A DNA stretch of 34,185 nt. Source: a virus. The stretch lies in the IMG/VR virus record IMGVR_UViG_3300009161_000138, positions 1-34,185 of that record. The stretch is one strand, 5' to 3'. Under the pieces are notes generated by a model. The model saw nothing but the letters and a program-made list of their open reading frames with translations. It was not told the DNA's origin and made no database searches. A program made the translations under genes and the position numbers. Position 1 is the first letter of the stretch; each line of letters opens with the position of its first letter. Positions 15,118 through 24,921 of this stretch are shown one piece after another.

Positions 15118-18100
15118 ATGGCTCTCGATGATTGGTCTGTAGTTTCCGAAACTCCTAGCACTTCAACTACGCCAACATCCACTGGGTGGGAAGTAGTTTC
15201 CGAAACCCCCAAGAAAGCCGCCGCTCCTACCCCTGCGCCTAAACCCGTAGCTGCTCCTGCCCCTCAAGCAACGGGACAAGTTCCGTATGCAAACAGACTT
15301 CAGGCGTTAGACGACGCAGTAAATATGCTGGAGGAGAATGCTCCTCAGCAGGGAGTCCGAGATGCGTTTGCCAAAATAGGCATATCGTGGCCCGATATCA
15401 TTAAGCACGGCCAGTCTCGTGGTAGTGAATATTTCAAGCAGCAAGCTGTACCTGCGGGTATCAAACCCCCTGCTCAGCCCATAACCGGTGAAATTACACC
15501 GGCTGAAAAGACGTATACCGAAGGTGTAGTTAACGTAGGTAAACGCGCCAAAGCTGGTTTGCGTGAAGCTATCGCTAATCCTTTGTTCCAAGCTGGAGCA
15601 CTTAAACCTGACCAAGCTGCCAGAGTATTGGCCCAATCTGCACGGGACCGCGCTGCGGCTGCGCCTTCCGAAGACATCCAAGAAGGCATGATGAAGATTG
15701 GTAGCGCCGAGACTTTTGGCGATGCTGCATATCAATTAGCTGCAAACCCCCGAGCTACTTTTACGATGCTTGTGGATTCGTTAGCGGTCTCACTGCCGAT
15801 GATGGCTCCCGCCCTAGCACTTGGCCCCGCTGGTGCCGTAGCTAGAGGTGCTACTGCTGGTATAGGTTCTGGGGGCCTTGAGTATGGATCGGCTATGGCC
15901 GACGTGCTCCAAGAAAAAAAGGTGAACTTACTAGACCCTGTTGCTATAGAGAAGGCACTACGCGACCCCAAAATAATGGCCGAAATAAAGGAAGTAGGGG
16001 CCAAACGTGGGTTGATTGTTGGTGGGTTTGATGCACTTACGGCTGGACTGGCTGGGCGTTTTATGCGCCCCGCGAAAGAGCTAATTAGAGCTGGGCAATT
16101 AACTGGATCCGCTGCGCGTAATGCGACGGTGTCGGCTTGGGCTAAAGAGCTGGGTGTACAAATAGCTGGTGGTGCCGGTGGTGAAGCTGCGGGTCAAGTA
16201 GCTACAAAAGGAACAATTAATAAGCCAGCAGATGTTTTGCTGGAAGGGCTTGCTGAAGGGATAAGTTCTCCACTAGAAGTTAGGGCTGCATTGCGCGAAG
16301 CTAAAGAACTTCAAGCTGGGCGAGTGCCGGGGATTACACCACCTGCTGCCCCTACCAAACCTACTGAACCCACAATCGGTGAAGGATGGGAAACAATTGT
16401 CCCCGCTGGGCGTAAAGAGCCTGTGTTCAGGGAAGAGGGTGCGCCATCGCCCCCTCCGCCACCAGCACCTAAGAGGGACATTGAAGCGGAAGTCGCTCGG
16501 CTAAACAAAATGGGCTTTCCAATGTCGGAAGCTCGTCGCATTGCCGAGTTGGTTGGTAGAACTCCTGAGAATGCACTGCCTCCGGTAGATACATGGCCCG
16601 ATGCTGCGGTGCGTGCTACGTTGGAGTTCCAGTTAAACAAACCGGAAGAAGAGCGCAACGAAGAGCTGGTCAACCTACTGCAAGCAGAAGCCGCCAAGCG
16701 GGGCCCAATCTCTGAAGCCCAAAAGCGGGTTGCTGATGTTGCTGATGAGTTCATTGCTGCCGGTGTGCCACCACTCGAAGCTCGTCAACGGGCAGAAACG
16801 CAGATCAAAGAACAGGACGAAGCCGACGCGCTCGCGGAAGCGGAAGCCCCTAAAGGAGAACAACGTGATACAGGAACTGTCGTTACCTCAAGTGGAGAAG
16901 GCGCTGGCGTGGCTGGCGTCTCCGATACAGGAGTCCCCCCCGGAGGACCTAGTGAAACTGAGCCAAGCGGAGTGGTACCTACTTCAGAAGATGTTGGACA
17001 GCCTCCTGCTGGAGAAGTCACACAACCCGCTCCACTAGAAGACGCTCCGACTGAAGAAACAGTAACGGAAAAAGCCCCGGCTGAAGAAGCCCCCGCTACA
17101 ACTGAAGCTCCTTTTACGTTTTTTAAATCTTTGCTAGGGGCAGATGGAAATGTAACGTCATACAAACCAACTAAAGATGAACCGTGGCGGTTTACTAAAC
17201 AAGCCGTTGGGCAAATAGTTACATTTAAAGATAGTGGAACCGGCAAAACTCACACCGGTACTATTACTGAAATAGAGCAGCTTAGGCTTCCCGGTGCAAG
17301 AGGGACAACGGAACTACTAAAAATAACTGATAGTGACCCCGCGTCTGCCCAAGATAATGACGGTAATCCTGTACCCGAACAATGGACTTTGGGTAACGAT
17401 GAAATCCTAGATGTAAAAGAAGCTCCCAAAAAACGGGGTCGGCCAGCACTGACTGCGGAACAGAAAGCGGAACGGGCTGCGGCTCAACAACCTGCGGGCA
17501 AACGTGGGCGCAAGCCGCTGACTGAAGAAGAGAAAGCGGAAAAGAAAAAACAAAACGCCCCTGAACGGGCTACGCTTGCTCAAATAGTTCGTGCTGTTCA
17601 GAAACTGACTGAGCGGGTAAAGAACGCGCTTACTCCCGTAAATGAAGATGCGTTTGAGACCGACGAAGAAGTAGCTCAGGCTGAGGAAGATAAACGGGTA
17701 GAAAGAAAAGACGTTATCCGTGAGCTGCTGAAGTTCGATGCCAACCCAATCGTTCGTGGCCGACCAATCCACAAGCGGATTAAAGACCTGCTCAACAGCC
17801 CCGGCATTACTGAGCAGGAGAAGGCTGACATTAAGAAGGGGATGGAGCTTGTCAGCAAAGTAAACCTGCGGGAAGAAACGCTGCCAGCGGCGGGTAAAGC
17901 CGCTTCGGACCCAGTAGATTCGGCGTTCAGTAAATTTACTACTGGGTTAGCGGCTATCTACCACATAATTAAAAACGGTAACCCAATTCAAAAAGCTATT
18001 GCTAACCGTCTGCGCAACTCGGTCAACAACATAAAATTTGTTGTAATTGAAAAGGGAGATGAACTACCCCCGCAGTTAAAAACCCGTAAGAACGCAGAGC

Positions 18101-21100
18101 AATGGGAACGTTCCCGTGCGCTTTATATCGAGAACTACAAAACTAGAACGCGCACTATCTATGTCCGGGGTGCTTCTTTTGGTGAGTCTCAAGGCGCTAA
18201 CAACACTACGGTGTTACATGAGCTGCTGCACGGGGCTACCAATTACAAGATTGCTCTAGCTAAGGAATATATTGACAAAGGTATCCACCTTGAATCTAGG
18301 CTAGTCAAGTCGTTTGAGCGCTTGATTGAGATCATGAACTTCGCTGGGTACAAGTTCAATGAACTGTCAGCGGCTAAGAAGTTACCCAAAGAAATATCCG
18401 CCCTTGCCAACTACGGGGAAATCTTTGATGATCCTCGGGAGTTCGTTGCTTACGGAATGACCGATGAGCGTATGCAGCAATTCTTGCAAGCTACTGAAGG
18501 GTTTGACGAGGACACATACCTATTCCCTAAGTTTGTGCAAGTCATCCGTGGCTTCTTTGGGTTTAAAGAATCCGAAGTCAACGCTCTGTCCGACCTCATG
18601 CTCGCAGTCCATAACCTTATGGAAGCACCGGAGGAAGCTACTCCGCTGGAAGATACAAGTACGCAAGTATCCGCCCAAGCCAAGCGAAGTGCTGAGGAGA
18701 TTGATGACGCGGTTAAGAAAGCGCAAACTACAGTAGAGCAATCACGTGCTGGGGAAGAAGCTCGTGGGGTAAAGCTGATGCAGCTTGCCCGCGACCCCAA
18801 ACAAATGCTTGAAATCTTCCCAGCTATGTGGGAAGGGGCAAAGAACGCTCAGCGCGAAGTAATGGCTCGCCTGCCTACGTTTGACTTCTTGGCTAAGTGG
18901 ATGGGTAAAGACGTACCCATGCTTAACGATATGCACAAGAATCTCCAGAACATGACGGGTATGTCTACCAAGTTCTTGGAAGGGGCGGAGCAGATAATTA
19001 GTGCATTGCAAAAAACATTCAACGCCGAGCCAGATCAGCGGAGAAAAGTTGAAGATCTAGTTCTGCAAACTACGCTTGCTCGTATTGATCCGTCAATTGT
19101 TGCAGCACAAGAACGCTCACCCACACTTGATGCAGCTTATAGGGCACTAAGCCCCGCTGGTAAAGAAGCATACAAGCTGCTGCGTGAGTACTACGAACGG
19201 GTGCATGACCTGTACCGCCTGCTGCTCGATGACCAGATTAGTAACCTAGAAGGTATAAGCGACGAAGCAAAAGCCAAACTGATGGCTACGATCCGACTCG
19301 CTTACGAAGGTGAAGGATCGATTAGACCTTTCTTCCCGTTGGTTCGTCGCGGGAACTTCTGGGTGGCTACTGGTTCTGGACCCAGTCGGCAATTCTTTAT
19401 GTTTGAGTCACGCCGGGAGCGTAATAAGTTTGCCGGTCAATTGCGTGCAGTAAATGCAAACCGTGAAGTCAGGGTCGGCGACGATGTAAATACGTTGCGT
19501 ACCGCTTCGCGTGATGCAAGCAACATGCTCAAAGAACTTTTTGACGCAATCGATAAGCAGGACTTGACCGAGTCCGACGTTAAGGAAGGGTTGAAGGACG
19601 CTGTATATCAGATCTATTTGCAGACGATGCCCGAGCAGACGTTCCGCAAGATGTTTGTGCATCGTAAAGGGATTGCTGGTTTCAGTACCGACTTGGTCAG
19701 GAACACGGCTACTACTGCATCAAAGATGGCGACCCAACTGTCTCGCCTAAAATACGCTCCAATCCTGCGCAACAATCTGACTGCGGCTAGGTCTTTACTG
19801 GCAGATCGCCCAGAGCTAACCCCTATTGTGCGTGAAGCCCAACGTAGAGTTGAGTCAGCGTTGTCCGGACGAGATGCTGGAATTAGTGATGCTATAGCTG
19901 GTGCAGCTAATAAGCTCTCATACCTTTGGTATCTGTCTAGTGCATCGTCGGCGTTGATACAGCCGTTTAGCCCAATCATTTCCGGTATACCCGTACTTGG
20001 CGCTAATCACGGGAACGTTACTGGGGCGGCTGTAGAAATTGGTCGTATGATGACGTTCATCAACCAGTACGGGATTACCCGACGTAATCTTGACGGTACT
20101 CTTTCTTACGCTGCACCAAGCCTAGCAAACAACGAAAAGCTCCCAGACGAAGAAAGAGAAGCAGTTCGTCAGATGGCTGAGCGAGGGGTGCAAGATTCTA
20201 CGTACTCCTCGCTAGTCTGGGGCTACGCCCGTACACCTAGTGCCAACTTAAACAGTGTAGTCGGTAAAGGTAAAGAAGCTGCCAACTTGCTGGTCGGCGG
20301 GTTGATGCACCACACGGAGCGGTTATCGCGGGAGGCTTTATATCTCGCCTCTTACCGACTGGGTCGGCAACGTGGGCTTACTAACGACGAAGCAATTGAC
20401 CAAGCGGTCTCGGACGTAAACGAAGCACTTGGTGACTACAACATTGAGAACCGCCCACGCTGGATGCAGAAGGGGCTGGGGAAGATTGCCTTCCAGTTCA
20501 AAATGTACCCGTTGCAAATGGCTCTGCTTGCGCTTACCAGTCTGAAAAAAATGCTTCCGCTTCTAAACAAAGAAGGTAAAAAAGAGGCTGCAACCAAATT
20601 CTTCGGGCTTATGGGCTCGTCGCTCATGCTGGCCGGTGCATCCAACATGCTCTTCTTTAGTCCCATCATGGGATTACTCGGTTGGGCGTGGAAGCAGATG
20701 GGCGATGACGATGACTTGCCTGATGAACTAAAGGATAAAGACTTTGAAACTTGGTTCCGCACCGTGTTCTTGCCCGATACGTTTGGGCACATAAGTATTG
20801 GTAACGTCACCTTGGCCGACATCATTGACCGAGGACCGCTTAACGCTATTTCTGGTTGGGACATTGCCTCACGTATTGGGCTTAATGATTTGTGGGGCCG
20901 GGATTCCAAAGACATGAAGACAGCACGGGAGAGCTTTACTGCTTTTGTGATTGATAACTTTGGGGGTCCAACAGCTAGCTTAGGGTTGTCAATGATTGAT
21001 GCGTACGAAGCGTATGCCTTGGGTGACTACCAAAAGGCGATTGAAAAAGCTACCCCATCCGTTGTGCGCAATATTGTGGTGGCTAACAAATACGCCGAAG

Positions 21101-21540
21101 AAGGTGTAGAAAGCTCACGTGGGTCTGAACTTGTTTCCAAGGAAGCGCTGACTAAAGGTGAGTTGTTTGGTCAGGCAATTGGGTTCCGCCCTGATCGTGT
21201 TGCTGCTGCGCAAACAAGTGCGTTTAAGTTAATGGGTGTAGAGCAGCGGGTCACAAATGAACGTGCTACCTTGCTCAAGCGCTTAAACATTGAGCACAAG
21301 AATGCGGAAAAGACCGACAACTACGACCGATTTGATGCTTTGATCGCCGACGAACTTCCCAAGTTCAACGGCAAGAACCCCGAGAACGCTATTGATGCAG
21401 ATGACATTTACAACTCAATCCTTAAACGGGCTGAGCTGCGGGGGTCTGAGCGTGCCGGAGTTGCTCTTACCGAGAAGAACGCTAGGGTTATGCGTGACTC
21501 GGTTGAGAATATGAAAAAGATGCTTGAACGCGGCGAATAA
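15118..21540 (+). CDS. Giant polyvalent virion protein (2140 aa) with AT-hook-like motifs and HELLH zincin-like motif
   Basis: The N-terminus has two V-V-S-E-T-P motifs (5-13, 23-31). A hydrophobic Ala/Gly-rich region at about 215-250 could insert in a membrane. A Pro/Glu-rich linker spans about 400-640. Two AT-hook-like motifs, KKRGRP (771-776) and KRGRKP (795-800), lie in a lysine-rich helix. HELLH at 1034-1038, with E1108 in R-E-F-V-A-Y-G-M-T-D as a candidate third ligand, fits a zinc metallopeptidase of the kind found in large polyvalent phage and mobile-element proteins. A long helical region follows, then a hydrophobic patch at 1829-1861 and a charged helical end. It ends the late operon. 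I infer an ejected internal protein that handles DNA or opens the cell envelope; I saw no lytic transglycosylase motif. Catalytic activity is unproven. Confidence 0.75.
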   Translation: MALDDWSVVSETPSTSTTPTSTGWEVVSETPKKAAAPTPAPKPVAAPAPQATGQVPYANRLQALDDAVNMLEENAPQQGVRDAFAKIGISWPDIIKHGQSRGSEYFKQQAVPAGIKPPAQPITGEITPAEKTYTEGVVNVGKRAKAGLREAIANPLFQAGALKPDQAARVLAQSARDRAAAAPSEDIQEGMMKIGSAETFGDAAYQLAANPRATFTMLVDSLAVSLPMMAPALALGPAGAVARGATAGIGSGGLEYGSAMADVLQEKKVNLLDPVAIEKALRDPKIMAEIKEVGAKRGLIVGGFDALTAGLAGRFMRPAKELIRAGQLTGSAARNATVSAWAKELGVQIAGGAGGEAAGQVATKGTINKPADVLLEGLAEGISSPLEVRAALREAKELQAGRVPGITPPAAPTKPTEPTIGEGWETIVPAGRKEPVFREEGAPSPPPPPAPKRDIEAEVARLNKMGFPMSEARRIAELVGRTPENALPPVDTWPDAAVRATLEFQLNKPEEERNEELVNLLQAEAAKRGPISEAQKRVADVADEFIAAGVPPLEARQRAETQIKEQDEADALAEAEAPKGEQRDTGTVVTSSGEGAGVAGVSDTGVPPGGPSETEPSGVVPTSEDVGQPPAGEVTQPAPLEDAPTEETVTEKAPAEEAPATTEAPFTFFKSLLGADGNVTSYKPTKDEPWRFTKQAVGQIVTFKDSGTGKTHTGTITEIEQLRLPGARGTTELLKITDSDPASAQDNDGNPVPEQWTLGNDEILDVKEAPKKRGRPALTAEQKAERAAAQQPAGKRGRKPLTEEEKAEKKKQNAPERATLAQIVRAVQKLTERVKNALTPVNEDAFETDEEVAQAEEDKRVERKDVIRELLKFDANPIVRGRPIHKRIKDLLNSPGITEQEKADIKKGMELVSKVNLREETLPAAGKAASDPVDSAFSKFTTGLAAIYHIIKNGNPIQKAIANRLRNSVNNIKFVVIEKGDELPPQLKTRKNAEQWERSRALYIENYKTRTRTIYVRGASFGESQGANNTTVLHELLHGATNYKIALAKEYIDKGIHLESRLVKSFERLIEIMNFAGYKFNELSAAKKLPKEISALANYGEIFDDPREFVAYGMTDERMQQFLQATEGFDEDTYLFPKFVQVIRGFFGFKESEVNALSDLMLAVHNLMEAPEEATPLEDTSTQVSAQAKRSAEEIDDAVKKAQTTVEQSRAGEEARGVKLMQLARDPKQMLEIFPAMWEGAKNAQREVMARLPTFDFLAKWMGKDVPMLNDMHKNLQNMTGMSTKFLEGAEQIISALQKTFNAEPDQRRKVEDLVLQTTLARIDPSIVAAQERSPTLDAAYRALSPAGKEAYKLLREYYERVHDLYRLLLDDQISNLEGISDEAKAKLMATIRLAYEGEGSIRPFFPLVRRGNFWVATGSGPSRQFFMFESRRERNKFAGQLRAVNANREVRVGDDVNTLRTASRDASNMLKELFDAIDKQDLTESDVKEGLKDAVYQIYLQTMPEQTFRKMFVHRKGIAGFSTDLVRNTATTASKMATQLSRLKYAPILRNNLTAARSLLADRPELTPIVREAQRRVESALSGRDAGISDAIAGAANKLSYLWYLSSASSALIQPFSPIISGIPVLGANHGNVTGAAVEIGRMMTFINQYGITRRNLDGTLSYAAPSLANNEKLPDEEREAVRQMAERGVQDSTYSSLVWGYARTPSANLNSVVGKGKEAANLLVGGLMHHTERLSREALYLASYRLGRQRGLTNDEAIDQAVSDVNEALGDYNIENRPRWMQKGLGKIAFQFKMYPLQMALLALTSLKKMLPLLNKEGKKEAATKFFGLMGSSLMLAGASNMLFFSPIMGLLGWAWKQMGDDDDLPDELKDKDFETWFRTVFLPDTFGHISIGNVTLADIIDRGPLNAISGWDIASRIGLNDLWGRDSKDMKTARESFTAFVIDNFGGPTASLGLSMIDAYEAYALGDYQKAIEKATPSVVRNIVVANKYAEEGVESSRGSELVSKEALTKGELFGQAIGFRPDRVAAAQTSAFKLMGVEQRVTNERATLLKRLNIEHKNAEKTDNYDRFDALIADELPKFNGKNPENAIDADDIYNSILKRAELRGSERAGVALTEKNARVMRDSVENMKKMLERGE

Positions 21541-21566
21541 AAAAACTCCCGGTCCAGCCGGGAGTT
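21539..21566 (-). terminator. Intrinsic terminator of the leftward early operon
   Basis: AACTCCCGG (21544-21552) and CCGGGAGTT (21558-21566) form a perfect 9-bp stem with a 5-base loop. Read on the minus strand, the stem is followed directly by seven T (complement of A at 21539-21545), a textbook rho-independent terminator for the early genes. On the plus strand the hairpin sits right after the giant gene's stop but has no U tract, so it may only weakly stop late transcription. Confidence 0.9.
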
Positions 21567-21615
21567 GAAGGTGGCACACCCCACCGAGGAGAGCACACAA
21601 GCACCGAAAAACCAA

Positions 21616-21813
21616 TCATACCACGCGCCAGACCCGCAGTCCTTTAACACCCTCGTTAATAACTAATTTAGTTATTACATCTATTTTGTAGGGCTTAAAG
21701 TGCGCCTCAATTAAAGCGCGTGCGGCGGCGTGGTTGATACACGGTACAAAAAAGGATGTTCCGGGCCTAAACTTAGCCCAGTTAATCCTGTACAGAACTG
21801 TTTCTATCTCCAT
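21616..21813 (-). CDS. Small conserved basic phage protein (65 aa)
   Basis: The ATG at 21813 overlaps the end of the primase-helicase gene by 32 bases, with GAG six bases upstream as a weak ribosome-binding site. The product has V-L-Y-R-I-N-W-A-K-F-R-P-G-T-S-F-F-V-P-C, then A-R-A-L-I-E-A-H-F, and ends G-L-R-V-W-R-V-V. It is basic and predicted alpha/beta, without a membrane segment. I recall similar short proteins downstream of phage primases but know no function. It is the last gene of the early operon, 50 bases before the terminator. Confidence 0.7.
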   Translation of the reverse strand: MEIETVLYRINWAKFRPGTSFFVPCINHAAARALIEAHFKPYKIDVITKLVINEGVKGLRVWRVV

Positions 21814-24625
21814 GCTCGGCTTTTACGAAGTCGTCCATACGAAGATACTCATCCTTAGTCGTATCTAGCTCAATAGCCCGAACCGCTGGAGCTACAATTC
21901 GCATCCCTTTTGATAGCCGTTTGTTGGCTATAGCGGTCAAAACCCCCTTCTTGGTAAGCTGGTCTACAAAATCCCGGTAGCCAATCTGCCGCATAGCGCA
22001 GTACTTCCTGAACGCCTGTACACTCACGTACATCTTTTTGGTGTCGGGCTCGTAGCGAATGTGTAGCTCGCCCCTCGGTTCAAGGATTGGCGCTGCTTCC
22101 ATACTAGTACGGGCGTCTATGTCACCGTTAACCACCACCACATTATTGATGTGAGAGTTTACAAACTCACCAAGTACAGCGGTCATTTCTGGTGGGGGTG
22201 CCGCGATGTTCTCGCGCATACGCTTGAGCATTTCAATCAGCCACTTATACACGGCCTTCATATCGTAGTCGTGTAAGCCTAGCGCCTTGGAGATTAAACC
22301 GCCGGTGATGTTAGCCGCCGCCGTTGCCGACCAGAATCTTTCACGACTAGTGAACTGTACGTCCCTGTCAATCCGAGCCTGTATCTCACGGAGGGTACGG
22401 ATGGCTTCTTCCTTGTTCTTGACCAACCACGTAGCATAGATATCCCCAGCGTGTCCGTAGTTTTCCATCAACTGATGGTCAAACATTTCTTTGCCCTCGG
22501 CAGTGCCGATTATGCTGTTTGGGCTGATGTGATACTCAAGTAAGCGCATCGACTCACCGTCGGGGGAATCCTTAGCGATACCCATCTTCTCGTAGAAGCT
22601 AGCGTTTGATGAACACAGGGTGATGCCCTGCCAACTAGTCAGGTTGACTCGTTGCTCGTTAACTTGGGACTTCATCTTATTCTTGCCGCGCCCTTGGCTG
22701 ATGCTGTATGCCAAGTCAGAAAACTCCATCGGCGAGGTATTCGTAATCTCGTCAAGCGTATTGGCAAAGTTGTTAAGCACGCCGAGCCGGTGGATCTTGG
22801 CGTTAAACGTATCTTTAAATATAGAAGTCAGATCCTGCGGGTGCCCAATCACGCTGTTACACATATATAGAACTGTGGTTTTACCCGTACCCGACACAGG
22901 GTGGATCAAGTTAATGATCGCGCCCTTCATCCCGGTGAACTTCAACAACGGTGACCCAAATGCAGTTATCGCACCGAACGCTTGCCCCTCAAGCCCCGGT
23001 TTGTTGTACATGTTGAATACTTCTTTCCACTTCTCAAGCGACCCAGTCGGCACCATCATCTCCGCCACATCTCGGGTTACCGTGGATGGGGGACTGTAGA
23101 ACGTACCTTCAATAGTAATTTCACGATCACCAAGAATGATCTTCGTATCGTTTTCGGCCCAACCAAATTGTGTTCTCATCGTTTCCGCCTTATCAGTTAC
23201 TTGTAAATTCTTAACGTACGTAATTAAGTACGCCATCAGTGCCTTCATCTGTGCATCACCAGCCGCCACCCCGTGTTTGGCTAGCTCTTCCCTCAGTCGC
23301 TCCTTCACTACTATGGAAGCTAAAGGAATAGGAAACTCCTTCACCCCGTCGCGTGGTAGGTGCAACCTTATTAGTGCGACTTCTCCCAAATTGGGATCTC
23401 TCATCCGCTTTACTACGTAAAGGAAGTTCTCGTAGACCAACCTTGGTCCTTCCTCATCGTCAGAGGGGACGTTGTAATAAAGTGCTCCGTTCTTAGCTCG
23501 AAAGTATGGTTCTGGTAGATTCTTTGGGTATGTGCTGACATCTTCATCAACTTCCTCAGCAGCATCGCCATCATCAAAGTCCTCAGCCTTAGCTATCTCA
23601 GCCCCAAGCATGATTGGGGATTTGAACTTGCCTCTGTGCTGACAACCATCACAACCACCGGGGTTCTCGTTCTCAAACGTTGAGCAATGGTGCGGTCCGC
23701 CAATATCTTCTGCCTTTTCTTCCGTCTCCCCCGGATGGTAACTAGGGTGCTTGGAAGACATCTTGTGGATAGCAGACTCTCGGTCAACGCAATGAGTAGC
23801 AATCGACAGGGCAGACCGCCACAAATTGTACCCAATGCTATCTTGGTTCTGGTAACAGTAAAGTAATTGGTTACACCCATCCCCAGTAGCCGACTTCACC
23901 ATGATGGTTTTGAACCGCTTGACACGGTTTTCCATCATCGACTCCATCAAAGGACTTAGCCGACGCGGTACGTAAGCGCGTTCTTCATTAGGCTCGGGGG
24001 CGTTAATTAACGCTTTCCATGTATCGTACGGTGTTACATCGTGTTCCTCAATCAGCACCTCAACAGGTGCTTGTTGGTTGTTTTTAAAGTTGTATGTGCC
24101 GGGGATACGGAGTACACGTGACGCTTCAAATACTGAAGTGTCCACAATCAAACAAGCTTCTAACGCAAGGTCACGTAGCCTATGGGCTACAGCTTCCCAC
24201 TCATTCCGCTTAACTACCTTGTCTAGCGGCCAATAAAAATGAAGCCCGTACCCCGAGTTGACCACGATGGGCCGAGGTAAGGAATATTTCTTAATGAACG
24301 CTTTGACTGCTTTGAACCCAGTCGGTTGGTCAATATAGCCCCTAATCTTGCCGTCTTTGTCTGGCTCGGCTTTATCCGCACCGCAATCTATGTCCATCCA
24401 TATCGACTTAAAGTAAAGCGCGTTGGACTGCCTGCGGTTATCGGCCTCACCGTACTTGGCGCAGCCAAAGTAGGCATCAAAGTTGTTATCAACTAGCCAT
24501 TTGATGTTCTCGTCAAACTCTGTGCGGGATGTAAAAAACTTTTGACTTATGTATCTTCCGTTTCCCCAAGCGCAGTACCGACCTTCGGGGGGCAGTACGG
24601 CATCGAGCAAGTTAAAACTTGTCAT
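21782..24625 (-). CDS. Primase-polymerase (AEP)/helicase fusion, replicative primase-helicase
   Basis: I start at ATG 24625 (947 aa); an in-frame TTG at 24661 would add 12 residues but falls next to a hairpin. The N-terminal archaeo-eukaryotic primase domain shows I-W-M-D78-I-D80, N-S-G-Y-G-L-H129-F-Y-W and V-D162-T-S-V-F-E-A-S-R-V-L-R-I-P-G, the metal- and nucleotide-binding motifs of PrimPol enzymes. A Cys/His cluster at 312-330 (H-H-C-x10-C-x2-C-x-H) is probably a zinc site. The C-terminal half is a DUF927-like P-loop helicase: Walker A S-G-T-G-K-T at 578-583 and Walker B T-L-D-E near 624-626, then C-S-S-N. It should make primers and unwind the fork for the phage PolA. It follows an HTH gene and an SSB-like gene in the second early transcription unit. 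Confidence 0.9.
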   Translation of the reverse strand: MTSFNLLDAVLPPEGRYCAWGNGRYISQKFFTSRTEFDENIKWLVDNNFDAYFGCAKYGEADNRRQSNALYFKSIWMDIDCGADKAEPDKDGKIRGYIDQPTGFKAVKAFIKKYSLPRPIVVNSGYGLHFYWPLDKVVKRNEWEAVAHRLRDLALEACLIVDTSVFEASRVLRIPGTYNFKNNQQAPVEVLIEEHDVTPYDTWKALINAPEPNEERAYVPRRLSPLMESMMENRVKRFKTIMVKSATGDGCNQLLYCYQNQDSIGYNLWRSALSIATHCVDRESAIHKMSSKHPSYHPGETEEKAEDIGGPHHCSTFENENPGGCDGCQHRGKFKSPIMLGAEIAKAEDFDDGDAAEEVDEDVSTYPKNLPEPYFRAKNGALYYNVPSDDEEGPRLVYENFLYVVKRMRDPNLGEVALIRLHLPRDGVKEFPIPLASIVVKERLREELAKHGVAAGDAQMKALMAYLITYVKNLQVTDKAETMRTQFGWAENDTKIILGDREITIEGTFYSPPSTVTRDVAEMMVPTGSLEKWKEVFNMYNKPGLEGQAFGAITAFGSPLLKFTGMKGAIINLIHPVSGTGKTTVLYMCNSVIGHPQDLTSIFKDTFNAKIHRLGVLNNFANTLDEITNTSPMEFSDLAYSISQGRGKNKMKSQVNEQRVNLTSWQGITLCSSNASFYEKMGIAKDSPDGESMRLLEYHISPNSIIGTAEGKEMFDHQLMENYGHAGDIYATWLVKNKEEAIRTLREIQARIDRDVQFTSRERFWSATAAANITGGLISKALGLHDYDMKAVYKWLIEMLKRMRENIAAPPPEMTAVLGEFVNSHINNVVVVNGDIDARTSMEAAPILEPRGELHIRYEPDTKKMYVSVQAFRKYCAMRQIGYRDFVDQLTKKGVLTAIANKRLSKGMRIVAPAVRAIELDTTKDEYLRMDDFVKAEHGDRNSSVQD

Positions 24626-24650
24626 ATCTTCAGATGGGGAGAGAGAAGAA

Positions 24651-24669
24651 GCGGGGCGCAAACCCCGCC
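24651..24669 (-). promoter_or_regulatory. Small hairpin between the HTH and primase genes
   Basis: GCGGGG (24651-24656) pairs with CCCCGC (24663-24668), a 6-bp stem with a 6-base loop. On the minus strand it is followed by a pyrimidine run (TTCTTCTCTC), not a pure T tract. It could attenuate transcription into the primase gene or be fortuitous. Confidence 0.4.
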
Positions 24670-24679
24670 ACCCGGATTA

Positions 24680-24919
24680 CTACGTACGCTTGCTTAGCTG
24701 TTCGATGAACAGGAGTATCTGTTCTTTGAGCGAAGCCTTGGGTTTATGTACCCCCCAGAACCAGTTGTAAACTGTACTTCGGGATACGGCAAACTTTTTT
24801 GCTACGTCATTAACAGGAACACCGTGTTCAATGCACAGACGCCCAAGCATTATGCCAACGGAGTCGGATCCCGCCTTGTTACAGGCATCGGCTAGTCGTT
24901 GGCTGTATCCGTAACTCAT
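24680..24919 (-). CDS. Small helix-turn-helix DNA-binding protein
   Basis: 79 residues. A helix-turn-helix is clear at about 35-58: V-N-D-V-A-K-K-F-A-V-S-R-S-T-V-Y-N-W-F-W-G, with a recognition helix S-R-S-T-V-Y-N-W. The N-terminal helical region (S-Q-R-L-A-D-A-C-N-K-A-G) resembles the start of phage Cro/C1-like regulators. It starts two bases after the stop of the SSB-like gene and precedes the primase, so it may regulate replication genes or bind an origin. I do not see its operator. It is too small to have a dimerisation domain like lambda CI. Confidence 0.78.
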   Translation of the reverse strand: MSYGYSQRLADACNKAGSDSVGIMLGRLCIEHGVPVNDVAKKFAVSRSTVYNWFWGVHKPKASLKEQILLFIEQLSKRT

Positions 24920-24921
24920 AC

